Both the position numbers and the translations under genes were made by a program. A stretch of 30,334 nt of DNA from DATKPC01 sp035524275 (lineage in GTDB: Bacteria > Pseudomonadota > Gammaproteobacteria > Burkholderiales > Burkholderiaceae_F), in NCBI GenBank assembly GCA_035524275.1, contig DATKPC010000036.1, forward strand, positions 1-30,334, given 5' to 3'. Positions 24,134-30,334 of the stretch are shown in pieces. Every line of letters starts with the position of its first letter. Position 1 is the first letter of the stretch. The notes beneath the pieces are model-generated. The model was not told the DNA's origin. It did not search any database and saw nothing but the letters and a program-made list of their open reading frames with translations.

Positions 24134-25045
24134 GTGGCCTTGAACGACGCGCTGCTGCTGTTGCCGGACTTCGCGTTGATCGCGCTGGGCTTCGGGTTGT
24201 GCCGCTATTCCGCGCTCGGACGCAGCGTCTGGGAAGGCGTCGAGCGGCTCGTCTATTTCGTGCTGTTCCCCGCGCTGCTGTTCCAGTCGATCGCCCGCAA
24301 TCCGATCGACCTCGCGTCCAGCGGCGCGCTCGTCGGCTGCGGGCTGGCGGTGTGCTGCGGCGGCATCGCGCTGGCCTACGCCGCGCGCTACCTGCCGCGC
24401 GTCGAATCGCATCACCACGCCTCCGGCGCGCAGACCGCGTTTCGCTTCAATTCGTACGTCGCGCTCGCGGTCGCGGAGCGTCTTGCCGGGTCGCAGGGCG
24501 TCGCCTGGACCGCGATGCTGATGGCGCTGTGCGTGCCGCTGTGCAACTTCGCCGCCGTCTGGCCTCTCGCGCGACACGGAGGCCACCGCTTCGCGGCCGA
24601 GATCGCGCGCAATCCGCTGATCATCGCGACGGTCGGCGGCCTCGCGGCGAATCTCGCCGGGCTCGCGTTGCCGGCCGTCGTTTCGATCACGCTGCAGCGC
24701 CTCGGGACCGCGGCGCTGCCGCTCGGCCTGATGGCCGTCGGCGCCGGGTTGCGGCTGGGCGCGCTGCGCGAAGACCCGCGCCTCGCCTCCGCGTTCCTCG
24801 GAATCCGGCATGTCGCGCAGCCGATGCTCGCGATCGTGCTGGCGCTTGCGCTGCCGCTGCCGGTCGCGCAGCAGGCGATCCTGGTCGCATTCGCGGCGAT
24901 GCCCACCGCCTCGAGCGCCTACGTGCTCGCGGCGCGCATGGGCGGCCACGCGAGCTACGTTGCCGGCCTCGTGACCGCTTCGACCTTGATCGCGAGCATC
25001 GGCCTGCCTGCAGCGCTCGCCGCGCTGGCCTGGTGCCGGGCCTGA
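24134..25045 (+). CDS. AEC family (auxin efflux carrier-like) transporter
   Basis: 303-aa inner-membrane permease with about ten hydrophobic segments spread over its length, such as LPDFALIALGFGLC, VYFVLFPALLFQSIA, ALVGCGLAVCCGGIAL and SYVAGLVTASTLIASIGLPAALAAL (shown in part). The AEC signature region RFNSYVALAVAERL and the conserved AFAAMPTASSAYVLA are present. Members export small organic anions or amino acids; the substrate is unknown. The start is GTG at 24134 or TTG at 24140. The TTG has GGAG 5 nt before it and is a real alternative. It begins 28 nt after the Nudix gene and is the last gene of this plus-strand run. Confidence 0.87.
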   Translation: MALNDALLLLPDFALIALGFGLCRYSALGRSVWEGVERLVYFVLFPALLFQSIARNPIDLASSGALVGCGLAVCCGGIALAYAARYLPRVESHHHASGAQTAFRFNSYVALAVAERLAGSQGVAWTAMLMALCVPLCNFAAVWPLARHGGHRFAAEIARNPLIIATVGGLAANLAGLALPAVVSITLQRLGTAALPLGLMAVGAGLRLGALREDPRLASAFLGIRHVAQPMLAIVLALALPLPVAQQAILVAFAAMPTASSAYVLAARMGGHASYVAGLVTASTLIASIGLPAALAALAWCRA

Positions 25046-25430
25046 ACCTCGCTCGAGAACCCGAGGCCCTAGACACGGAACCCATGAAAATGCACCGATA
25101 ACGGGGTGCATCGACACGATGACTCTGAGCCCGTCGGAACGGGAAGAGCCGATGGCGCTGCAGCGCCGTCGTACGGCCGCGGTGGCGTACGTGCGACGGG
25201 CGAGGTTGATTCTGATGCTCGTTGCCGGCGCGGCACGGTCGACGATCAAAGGCGAGTTGCGCTGCGACTCGCGATGCATCTCGGCGTGGGGACGTCGAAT
25301 CAGCGAGGAACGCCTCGGCGGCTTGTTCGGCCGGCACCCGGGGCGCGCGCCCAAGCGCGACCTGGCGAAGACCGAGGCGCGGGATCGGCCACGGGTCCCT
25401 CCTCCGGAAGGCGGTGCGCCCTGCGGCGCG
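25046..25430. other. Intergenic region between AEC transporter and chemoreceptor genes
   Basis: 385 bp between convergent genes. An inverted repeat ATGCACC (25090-25096) / GGTGCAT (25105-25111) with an 8-nt loop may end the transporter transcript or mark the old edge of an insertion. The rest is mostly a degraded transposase fragment. No intact gene, RNA gene or hairpin repeat of the window's main family was found. Confidence 0.5.
25119..25415 (+). pseudogene. Remnant of an IS630-family transposase N-terminus
   Basis: About 99 codons read like the helix-turn-helix start of IS630-type transposases: MTLSPSEREE, RRRTAAVAYVRRARLIL, CISAWGRRISEERLGGLFG and RHPGRAP with KTEAR following. The family continues for over 200 more residues with a DDE domain, which is absent. 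After KTEAR the similarity blurs, and the frame simply runs into the antisense of the chemoreceptor gene. Several expected small or hydrophobic helix residues are replaced by Cys or Asp, suggesting decay. No terminal inverted repeats or TA duplication could be placed. Confidence 0.65.
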
Positions 25431-27110
25431 TCACACCGGCCGGCTCATCCCGTCGGCAGGCGCCTGCGCACGCAGCCGAAACATGCCGACGAGCGTGCTC
25501 AGGCGCGCGGCCTGGTCGCGCAGCGACTCGGCCGCCGCGGCGCTCTGCTCGACGAGCGCGGCGTTCTGCTGCGTCATCCGGTCGAGTTCGGCCACCGCGC
25601 CGTTGGCGTTCTCGATCCGCGAACGCTGGTCGGACGTCGACGCGGAGATGTCCCGGATCGTGACCGACAACTGGGCGACGGCGGCCACGATGCCGTCGAT
25701 CGCGTCGCCCGCGTCGCGGACCAGCGAAGTGCCGGAATCGATGCTGGCCGCGCTGCCGCCGACCAGCGACCGGATCTCCCTGGCCGTCGCCGCCGCGCGC
25801 TGAGCGAGGACGCGGACTTCCCCGGCCACGACGGCGAAGCCCTTGCCCTCCTCCCCGGCCCGCGCGGCCTCGACGGCCGCGTTCAGCGCGAGGATGTTGG
25901 TCTGGAACGCGATCCCGTCGATCACGCCGGTGATGTCCGCGATGCGCCGGCTCGCATCGGAAATCTCCGCCATATTCGAGACGACCCGCGCAACGACGCT
26001 GCCGCCGCGCGCCGCCGCGCTGGAGGCGGTCGCCGCCAGGGCATCGGCCGTTGCTGCCGACTCGGCGGTGCTCCGGACGATGCCGGTGAGTTCGCCGAGC
26101 GACGCGGACGTCTGCTGCAGGTTGGCCGCGGCGACCTCGGTCCGCCGGGACAGGTCGCTGTTGCCGGCGGACACTTCGCCGCTGGCGAGCAGCACCTCGC
26201 CCGCCGTCGCGTGGATGTCGCCGACGAGCCGGCGCAGGCTCACCTGCATGCCGGCCAGCGCGGCAAGCAGCGATCCGAGTTCATCGCCGCGGTCGTGGCG
26301 CACATCGGTCGTCAGGTCGCCGCGCGAGACCGTGCCGGCGAACCCGACCGCGGCGCGCAGCGGTCGAACGATGCCGCGGGAGATCAGCCAGGCCAGCACG
26401 AGCCCGCCGACCAGCGCGGCAGCCACGACGACCGCGATCGCGAAGCGGGCCACGCGCGCTTCGGTGCGGGTCTCGTCCGAGGTGCCGCGCACCGACTCCG
26501 ACAGGGCCTGGTTCAGGTCGCCCAGGGCCTTCAGCCAGAGCTCCTGCGGCCCGGACACGTGCTGGCTGTAGAACTCCGCGGCCGTCTCCCGGTTGGCACC
26601 TGTCGGGATCCTCGCCATCTGGTCGAACGTCGAATGCGCGCCTTCCTCGACCTTCGCCACGTCGTCCAACGCCTTGCGCACGGCATCGGAGCCGCTGCCC
26701 GAGGCCGTGCGAAGGAAGGCCTCGCGCGCGCCGGCGTAGGCGGACGCGGCCTGCGCGTATCGCTCGCGCTGGAAGCGGATGTCCTCGGCATCGTCGGTCA
26801 GGCACATCGCGCCGAGCGCGATGATCATGTGCTGCACCGACACCTGCATGCCGCTCGCGGCCTCGATGCCGGCGACGTCGCGGTCGACGAGCTGCTGCAT
26901 CCGCCCGGCGAGCCGACCCGGTAGGACCCATGCCAGCGCGCCCACGACGGCGAGCAGGACCAGGACCCCGCCGAAGCCGAGGTGCAGTCGCTGCGCGATC
27001 GACAGGCCGCGCGATTCGATTCCCCCGCCGCTCGCTTCCGCGGCATCGTGGTCGGCTGCGCCCGTCGCTGATGCCGAAAAGTTCGATCGTTGTTCCATGG
27101 CAGTGGGCAT
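25431..27110 (-). CDS. Methyl-accepting chemotaxis protein
   Basis: 559-aa chemoreceptor. Cytoplasmic N-terminal 40 residues, TM1 (about 44-64), a periplasmic four-helix-bundle sensor of about 155 residues (66-220), TM2 (about 222-243), HAMP (244-297), then the signalling domain. Its hairpin tip has IDGIAFQTNILALNAAVEAA (397-416), followed by RAGEEGKGFAVVAGEVR. The ligand is unknown. There is no C-terminal CheR-tethering pentapeptide. The start is uncertain: ATG at 27110 or 27098, neither with a clear ribosome binding site, and the frame stays open upstream. No chemotaxis or flagellar genes are nearby, so it is an orphan receptor. It ends against the IS630 remnant. Confidence 0.93.
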   Translation of the reverse strand: MPTAMEQRSNFSASATGAADHDAAEASGGGIESRGLSIAQRLHLGFGGVLVLLAVVGALAWVLPGRLAGRMQQLVDRDVAGIEAASGMQVSVQHMIIALGAMCLTDDAEDIRFQRERYAQAASAYAGAREAFLRTASGSGSDAVRKALDDVAKVEEGAHSTFDQMARIPTGANRETAAEFYSQHVSGPQELWLKALGDLNQALSESVRGTSDETRTEARVARFAIAVVVAAALVGGLVLAWLISRGIVRPLRAAVGFAGTVSRGDLTTDVRHDRGDELGSLLAALAGMQVSLRRLVGDIHATAGEVLLASGEVSAGNSDLSRRTEVAAANLQQTSASLGELTGIVRSTAESAATADALAATASSAAARGGSVVARVVSNMAEISDASRRIADITGVIDGIAFQTNILALNAAVEAARAGEEGKGFAVVAGEVRVLAQRAAATAREIRSLVGGSAASIDSGTSLVRDAGDAIDGIVAAVAQLSVTIRDISASTSDQRSRIENANGAVAELDRMTQQNAALVEQSAAAAESLRDQAARLSTLVGMFRLRAQAPADGMSRPV

Positions 27111-27336
27111 CGATGATGGTTTCGAGTTGGGTCGCGCCTGCCGGCGGTGCGCCCGGGTCCCCCCGGACGTCCAGGGCGCCATGTTCCGCAGCGGACGGGG
27201 CAGAAAGTCCGGGAAGTACGTACGGAACGACACGGAATTCCAGGGCGGCCCGGATTGCGCCTGCTTTTCGGGCGATCGCCGTCGCGGAAATCGTGCAGGC
27301 CGCCCGCGCGCGACCTGCGCCCCGGGCCACGCGGCC

Positions 27337-28308
27337 TCAGTCCAGCTCGACGGCCCTGCGTACCAGAGTCGCGAGGTCCGCGTCGCTGCGGAATCCGGCG
27401 GCGGCGGCGGCGGCGGCCACGAGCGGCGGGAAGCGACCGAACCAGCGTTCGATGCGTTCGTCCGGCTCCCAGGTGACGAGCGAGCGGGCCGGCACCCCGT
27501 GCACGGCCGCGATCGCGTCGACCAGCTCGCCCATCGCGAACCGCAGGCAGGGCAGCGCGAACGTGCGCCGATCCGCCAGCCGCGCCTGCGGCACCGCCGC
27601 GCCATGCAGCAGGTTCTCGACGACGCAGGGCAGCGACGAGGCCCACGTCGTCGCGTCGGGCCCGGTCGGGCAGGTAAACGGCCGTCCGGCGCCGAGCTCG
27701 CGGATCATCCCGCTGAGGAAGGCCGACAGCTGCCCCGTGCGGGCGGGCGGCCGCGCGAGCACGCCGGGCAGCCGCAACGACCGGCCGTCGACCCAACCAC
27801 GGCGGTCGAAATCGTCGACGAGGATCTCGCCGACGAGCTTCTGCGCGCCATAGGTCATCGTCGGGCGCGTCGGGGATGCATCGGTGACCACGTCGGGCAT
27901 CGCGCCGTACACGGCGATCGAACTCGCGAAGACGAAGACCGGGCGCGGACCGCCACCGTCGACCTGCGCCTTGCAGCGCTCGAGCAGCGCCAGCGTCGCT
28001 TCGAGGTTGACGGCGCGGGACGAAGCGTAGTCCTGCTCGGCCGCCCCGCCGGGGATGCTAGCGAGGTGAACGACGACGTCGAGCGGTGGCGCGCCGGACA
28101 GCGCCGCATCGACCCAGTCGCGATCCGCCAGATTGCCCGCGCAGTTGCGCAGCACGCCCGGTGGCGCGTTGCCGCCGGCCGGCGGCAACGCGAGATCGAG
28201 CGCCGATACGCAACGAAGCCGACGTGCGCCGACCCGGCCGCTGTGCAGCAGCGTCCTCACGAGGCCGCGGCCCACGAAGCCGCCCGCGCCCGTCACCAGC
28301 AGATGCAC
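27337..28308 (-). CDS. NAD-dependent epimerase/dehydratase, D-erythronate dehydrogenase-like
   Basis: 323-aa extended SDR. Cofactor loop TGAGGFVGRG (6-15), VVVHLASIPGG (78-88), Ser129/130 and Y153-x3-K157 (TYGAQK) are intact. SSIAVYGAMPDVV, YGAQKLVGEILVDDF and RRGWVDGRSLRLPGVLARP closely follow the DenD pattern, so oxidation of a four-carbon sugar acid or related compound is plausible. The usual DenD neighbours (DUF1537 kinase, OtnC aldolase, OtnI isomerase) are not in view. The start is GTG with GGAGG 7 nt upstream, an excellent ribosome binding site. It lies 58 nt after the next SDR gene, last in a four-gene catabolic-looking run. Confidence 0.85.
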   Translation of the reverse strand: MHLLVTGAGGFVGRGLVRTLLHSGRVGARRLRCVSALDLALPPAGGNAPPGVLRNCAGNLADRDWVDAALSGAPPLDVVVHLASIPGGAAEQDYASSRAVNLEATLALLERCKAQVDGGGPRPVFVFASSIAVYGAMPDVVTDASPTRPTMTYGAQKLVGEILVDDFDRRGWVDGRSLRLPGVLARPPARTGQLSAFLSGMIRELGAGRPFTCPTGPDATTWASSLPCVVENLLHGAAVPQARLADRRTFALPCLRFAMGELVDAIAAVHGVPARSLVTWEPDERIERWFGRFPPLVAAAAAAAGFRSDADLATLVRRAVELD

Positions 28309-28366
28309 GCCCGTTCCTCCGTCGTCCACCCGCTCCAGCGTCCGCCGCGACGGCGGCGCCTGCAGG

Positions 28367-29125
28367 TCACGTTCCGTCTCCGAGCGACGATCCGCCGTCG
28401 ACGACGAAGAGCTGCCCGGTGACGTATGCGCCCGCCGCGCTGGCCAGCATCGCGACGACACCGGCGACCTCGGAGGGCTCGCCGACGCGCCGCAGCGGCA
28501 CCGCGCGCAGCTTGCGCTCCAGGTAGGCCGCCTCGGCCGGCAGCAGTTCGGCATGGCGGGTGCGGATGAGGCCGGGACAGACCGCGTTGACGCGCACGCC
28601 CTGCGGCCCACAGCGCAGGGCAAGGCTGCGCGTGAGCTGGCCGAGCGCCGCACGGCTCATGCCGTAGAGCCCGGTCGGGCGCTTGCCGCGCAGGCGCGCG
28701 ACGCTCGAGACGAGGACCACGCTGCCCTGGCCGGCCGCGGCCATCCTCGGGATGACGCGGTTCGACAGCTGCACGGCGGCGCGCAGGCTATCCGCGAGCG
28801 CGCGATTCCATTCTGCGTCGTTCTCCCGACGCGCGGGCCCCGCCGATTCGGCGATGCCGGCGCTGCAGACCAGTACGTCGACGGGCGTATCGCGACCGGC
28901 CAGCGCGTCGAGCTGCGCCGGGTCGAGCAGGTCGGCGGCGACCGCTGTTGCCGAGGCGCCGCGCGCACGCAGGTCAGCCGCGGCCTGCTCGCAGCCTTCG
29001 CCCGAGCGGTCCGAGACGACGACGGCCGCGCCCAGGTCGGCCAGCGCCTGCGCGATGGCAAGCCCGAGCCCCTCGGCGGCGCCGGTGACCAGCGCCATGC
29101 GTCCCTGCAGGTCGAACAGGCCCAC
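28367..29125 (-). CDS. SDR family protein with altered catalytic residues
   Basis: 252 aa with the classical SDR fold: LFDLQGRMALVTGAAEGLG at the N-terminus (cofactor loop 14-21), PGLIRTRHAE, and the closing GQLFVVDGGSSL. The catalytic tetrad is unusual. Ser141 and Tyr154 are present, but the Lys four residues after Tyr is Arg158 (YGMSR), the expected Asn on helix 4 appears to be Ser113, and NNAG is CSAG. Either it works by a changed mechanism or it has lost oxidoreductase activity. The GTG start is chosen because homologues begin with LFDLxGR; an ATG at 29098 would remove that segment. It begins 11 nt after the cupin gene. Confidence 0.88.
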   Translation of the reverse strand: MGLFDLQGRMALVTGAAEGLGLAIAQALADLGAAVVVSDRSGEGCEQAAADLRARGASATAVAADLLDPAQLDALAGRDTPVDVLVCSAGIAESAGPARRENDAEWNRALADSLRAAVQLSNRVIPRMAAAGQGSVVLVSSVARLRGKRPTGLYGMSRAALGQLTRSLALRCGPQGVRVNAVCPGLIRTRHAELLPAEAAYLERKLRAVPLRRVGEPSEVAGVVAMLASAAGAYVTGQLFVVDGGSSLGDGT

Positions 29126-29136
29126 GCACGGGTCTT

Positions 29137-29715
29137 TCAGCGCGCGCCCAGCGCGGCGGCGATCGCCGGGTCGTAGACGCCATCGACCAGGACGAAGAGC
29201 ATCCGGCACGGTCGCCCGGAGCGGTTCGCCCAGGCGTGGTTCGTGCCGCGTTGGACGACGACGCTGCCGGGCCGCAACCGCACCTCCGAATCGTCGAGCA
29301 CCAGCGTCATCTCGCCTTCGATGACGATGCCGTAGTCGACCGACTGCGTCCGGTGCATCAGCGGGTGCGGCGAATCGCGCTTCACCGTCGAGGCCTGCTC
29401 GTCGCCGACCTGCGCGAAGGCGTCCTTCATTCGCGCCGCGCCCTGCGCCAGGAACTCGGCCGTGTCGGGTGGGATATCGACGAAGCGGATCCGCGTACCG
29501 TGCGCCGGCGGCGGCAGCATTAGCGGCGCGATCGTCGGGTCGGGACCGTTGTCGACGCGCGCGGGGCTGCCCTGCGTGGACCAGACCTCGTGGAACACGG
29601 TGCCCGGGATCGCCTGCACTTCGACGACCGTCGGCAGCGCACCGTTCGAGCAGATGACGGCCTTGCCGCCGGCGTCGTGCCCGGTGACGACGCGATGAAT
29701 CGGGGGGAAGTCCAT
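29137..29715 (-). CDS. Cupin domain-containing protein
   Basis: 192 aa. An N-terminal segment (IHRVVTGHDAGGKAV...) is followed by a C-terminal cupin barrel (about 112-180): HPLMHRTQSVDYGIVIEGE, then RLRPGSVVVQRGTNHAWANR. The metal-binding set is H117 or H121, E134 and H160. These proteins commonly accompany SDR and FAH-family genes in degradation clusters; a specific reaction cannot be assigned. The ATG at 29715 is preferred over TTG at 29724 because an AGGA lies about 10 nt before it. It is 12 nt after the FAH-family gene. Confidence 0.87.
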   Translation of the reverse strand: MDFPPIHRVVTGHDAGGKAVICSNGALPTVVEVQAIPGTVFHEVWSTQGSPARVDNGPDPTIAPLMLPPPAHGTRIRFVDIPPDTAEFLAQGAARMKDAFAQVGDEQASTVKRDSPHPLMHRTQSVDYGIVIEGEMTLVLDDSEVRLRPGSVVVQRGTNHAWANRSGRPCRMLFVLVDGVYDPAIAAALGAR

Positions 29716-29727
29716 CGCCCGCAATCC

Positions 29728-30334
29728 TCAGGAAGAACGGCGCACGACCACCTGGTCGATCACGCCAAAGGGACCGCCCCGGCCGTCGTCGAAGCGCGCT
29801 TCCATCCGGACGCGGTCGCCGTAGGCCATGTACGGCGTGGCCGGCGCGCCGTGGTCGAGCATCTCGATCGCCCGGCGCTCGGCGATACAGCACGAGCCCA
29901 CGGTCCGGTAGTCGTCATTCGAGACGGTTCCGGAGCCGACGATCGTGCCGGCCGCCAGCGCGCGGCTGTAGGCGGCATGCGCGATCAGCTCGTCGAAGCC
30001 GAAGGCCATCGCGCCGCCATGCGGCTCGCCGAAGCGCCGGCCGTTCCAGTCGACGCGCAGGCGCATCCGGACGCGCGCGTCGCGCCAGGCCTCGCCGAGT
30101 TCGTCGGGCGTGACCGCGATCGGCGCCGCGCTGGACGCCGGCTTGGCCTGGATCCACCCGAAGCCGGTCTTCATCTCGATCGGCGCGAGGCGCCGCAGCG
30201 ACCAGTCGTTGACCAGCACGACGAGCCGGATATGCGCGGCGGCCTGGGCGGCGCGGACCCCCATCGGCACGCGGTCGGTGACGATGCCGAACTCGCCTTC
30301 GAAGTCGATGCCGTCGTCGGTGCTCGGCAACGGC
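29728..30334 (-). CDS. Fumarylacetoacetate hydrolase family protein (5' end outside window)
   Basis: C-terminal 201 residues of a protein that would normally be about 325 aa; the start lies beyond the right edge. Family stretches seen are DFEGEFGIVTD (metal-binding acidic residues), LVVLVNDWSLRRL, GFGWIQAKPASSAAPI, AVTPDELGEAW and AGTIVGSGTVSNDD. It should hydrolyse or decarboxylate a diketo or oxo-acid carbon-carbon bond with a divalent metal. The sub-type resembles the longer bacterial fumarylacetoacetase-like proteins rather than the short FahD1 type. It is the first visible gene of the FAH-cupin-SDR-epimerase run, whose compact spacing implies one operon for catabolism of an unidentified acid. 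Confidence 0.88.
   Translation of the reverse strand, partial: PLPSTDDGIDFEGEFGIVTDRVPMGVRAAQAAAHIRLVVLVNDWSLRRLAPIEMKTGFGWIQAKPASSAAPIAVTPDELGEAWRDARVRMRLRVDWNGRRFGEPHGGAMAFGFDELIAHAAYSRALAAGTIVGSGTVSNDDYRTVGSCCIAERRAIEMLDHGAPATPYMAYGDRVRMEARFDDGRGGPFGVIDQVVVRRSS

Noticed and set aside
25119..26924. 601-codon plus-strand open frame beginning with the transposase-like segment
   Set aside because: Only the first ~99 codons resemble a protein; the rest is antisense to the chemoreceptor.
27111..27336. Flagellar-type (sigma-28) promoter or extra gene upstream of the chemoreceptor
   Set aside because: No GCCGATAA-like -10 box or convincing reading frame was found in this 226-bp gap.

Overview
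The window is very GC-rich, densely coded chromosomal DNA with strong G/C preference at third codon positions. Gene content points to a betaproteobacterium: a single LolC/E-type permease with LolD, a TatD nuclease and ComEC, an rpfE-like gene followed by recJ, prfB and lysS, and an Anbu/ATP-grasp/alpha-E/transglutaminase operon. The rpfE-recJ-prfB-lysS order also recalls Xanthomonas. No rRNA, tRNA or CRISPR array was seen, and the only mobile-element trace is a decayed IS630-type transposase start.

Layout. 62-1979 (minus): a short divergent PRPP synthetase, an HNH endonuclease and a small unknown protein. 2176-4317 (plus): an SRPBCC protein and a CYTH-CHAD protein. 4318-4616: hairpin repeats and a 78-bp tandem duplication. 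4617-8913 (minus): the Anbu operon, transcribed as ATP-grasp, alpha-E, transglutaminase, Anbu. 9061-11643 (minus): comEC. 11809-13566: a divergent Lrp/AsnC regulator and alanine dehydrogenase with a perfect 17-nt palindrome between them. 13567-13908: a hairpin after ald, then three more repeat copies, two of which form a perfect 57-bp inverted repeat. 13909-16719 (minus): lolC-lolD-tatD with overlapping genes. 16867-25045 (plus): rpfE-like, recJ, prfB (with its programmed +1 frameshift), an SDR, lysS, a DUF4743-Nudix hydrolase and an AEC transporter. 25119-25415: IS630 remnant. 25431-27110 (minus): a chemoreceptor. 27337-30334 (minus): a catabolic-looking run of FAH-family protein (cut by the window edge), cupin, SDR and a DenD-like epimerase/dehydrogenase.

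How the genes work together. The Anbu operon encodes a predicted peptide ligation or modification and breakdown system: an ATP-grasp ligase, an alpha-E partner, a cysteine transglutaminase/protease and a proteasome-like Thr peptidase. Its substrate is unknown, and it is the most interesting system here. LolCD moves lipoproteins out of the inner membrane. Ald with its AsnC-type regulator handles alanine catabolism. recJ, prfB and lysS are housekeeping genes for DNA repair and translation.

The most unusual non-coding signal is a seven-copy family of hairpins, five of them with a four-run G-quadruplex motif, lying only beyond the 3' ends of genes. Also notable are a Gln/Ser repeat tract inside the alpha-E protein and an SDR that has lost the Asn and Lys of its catalytic tetrad.
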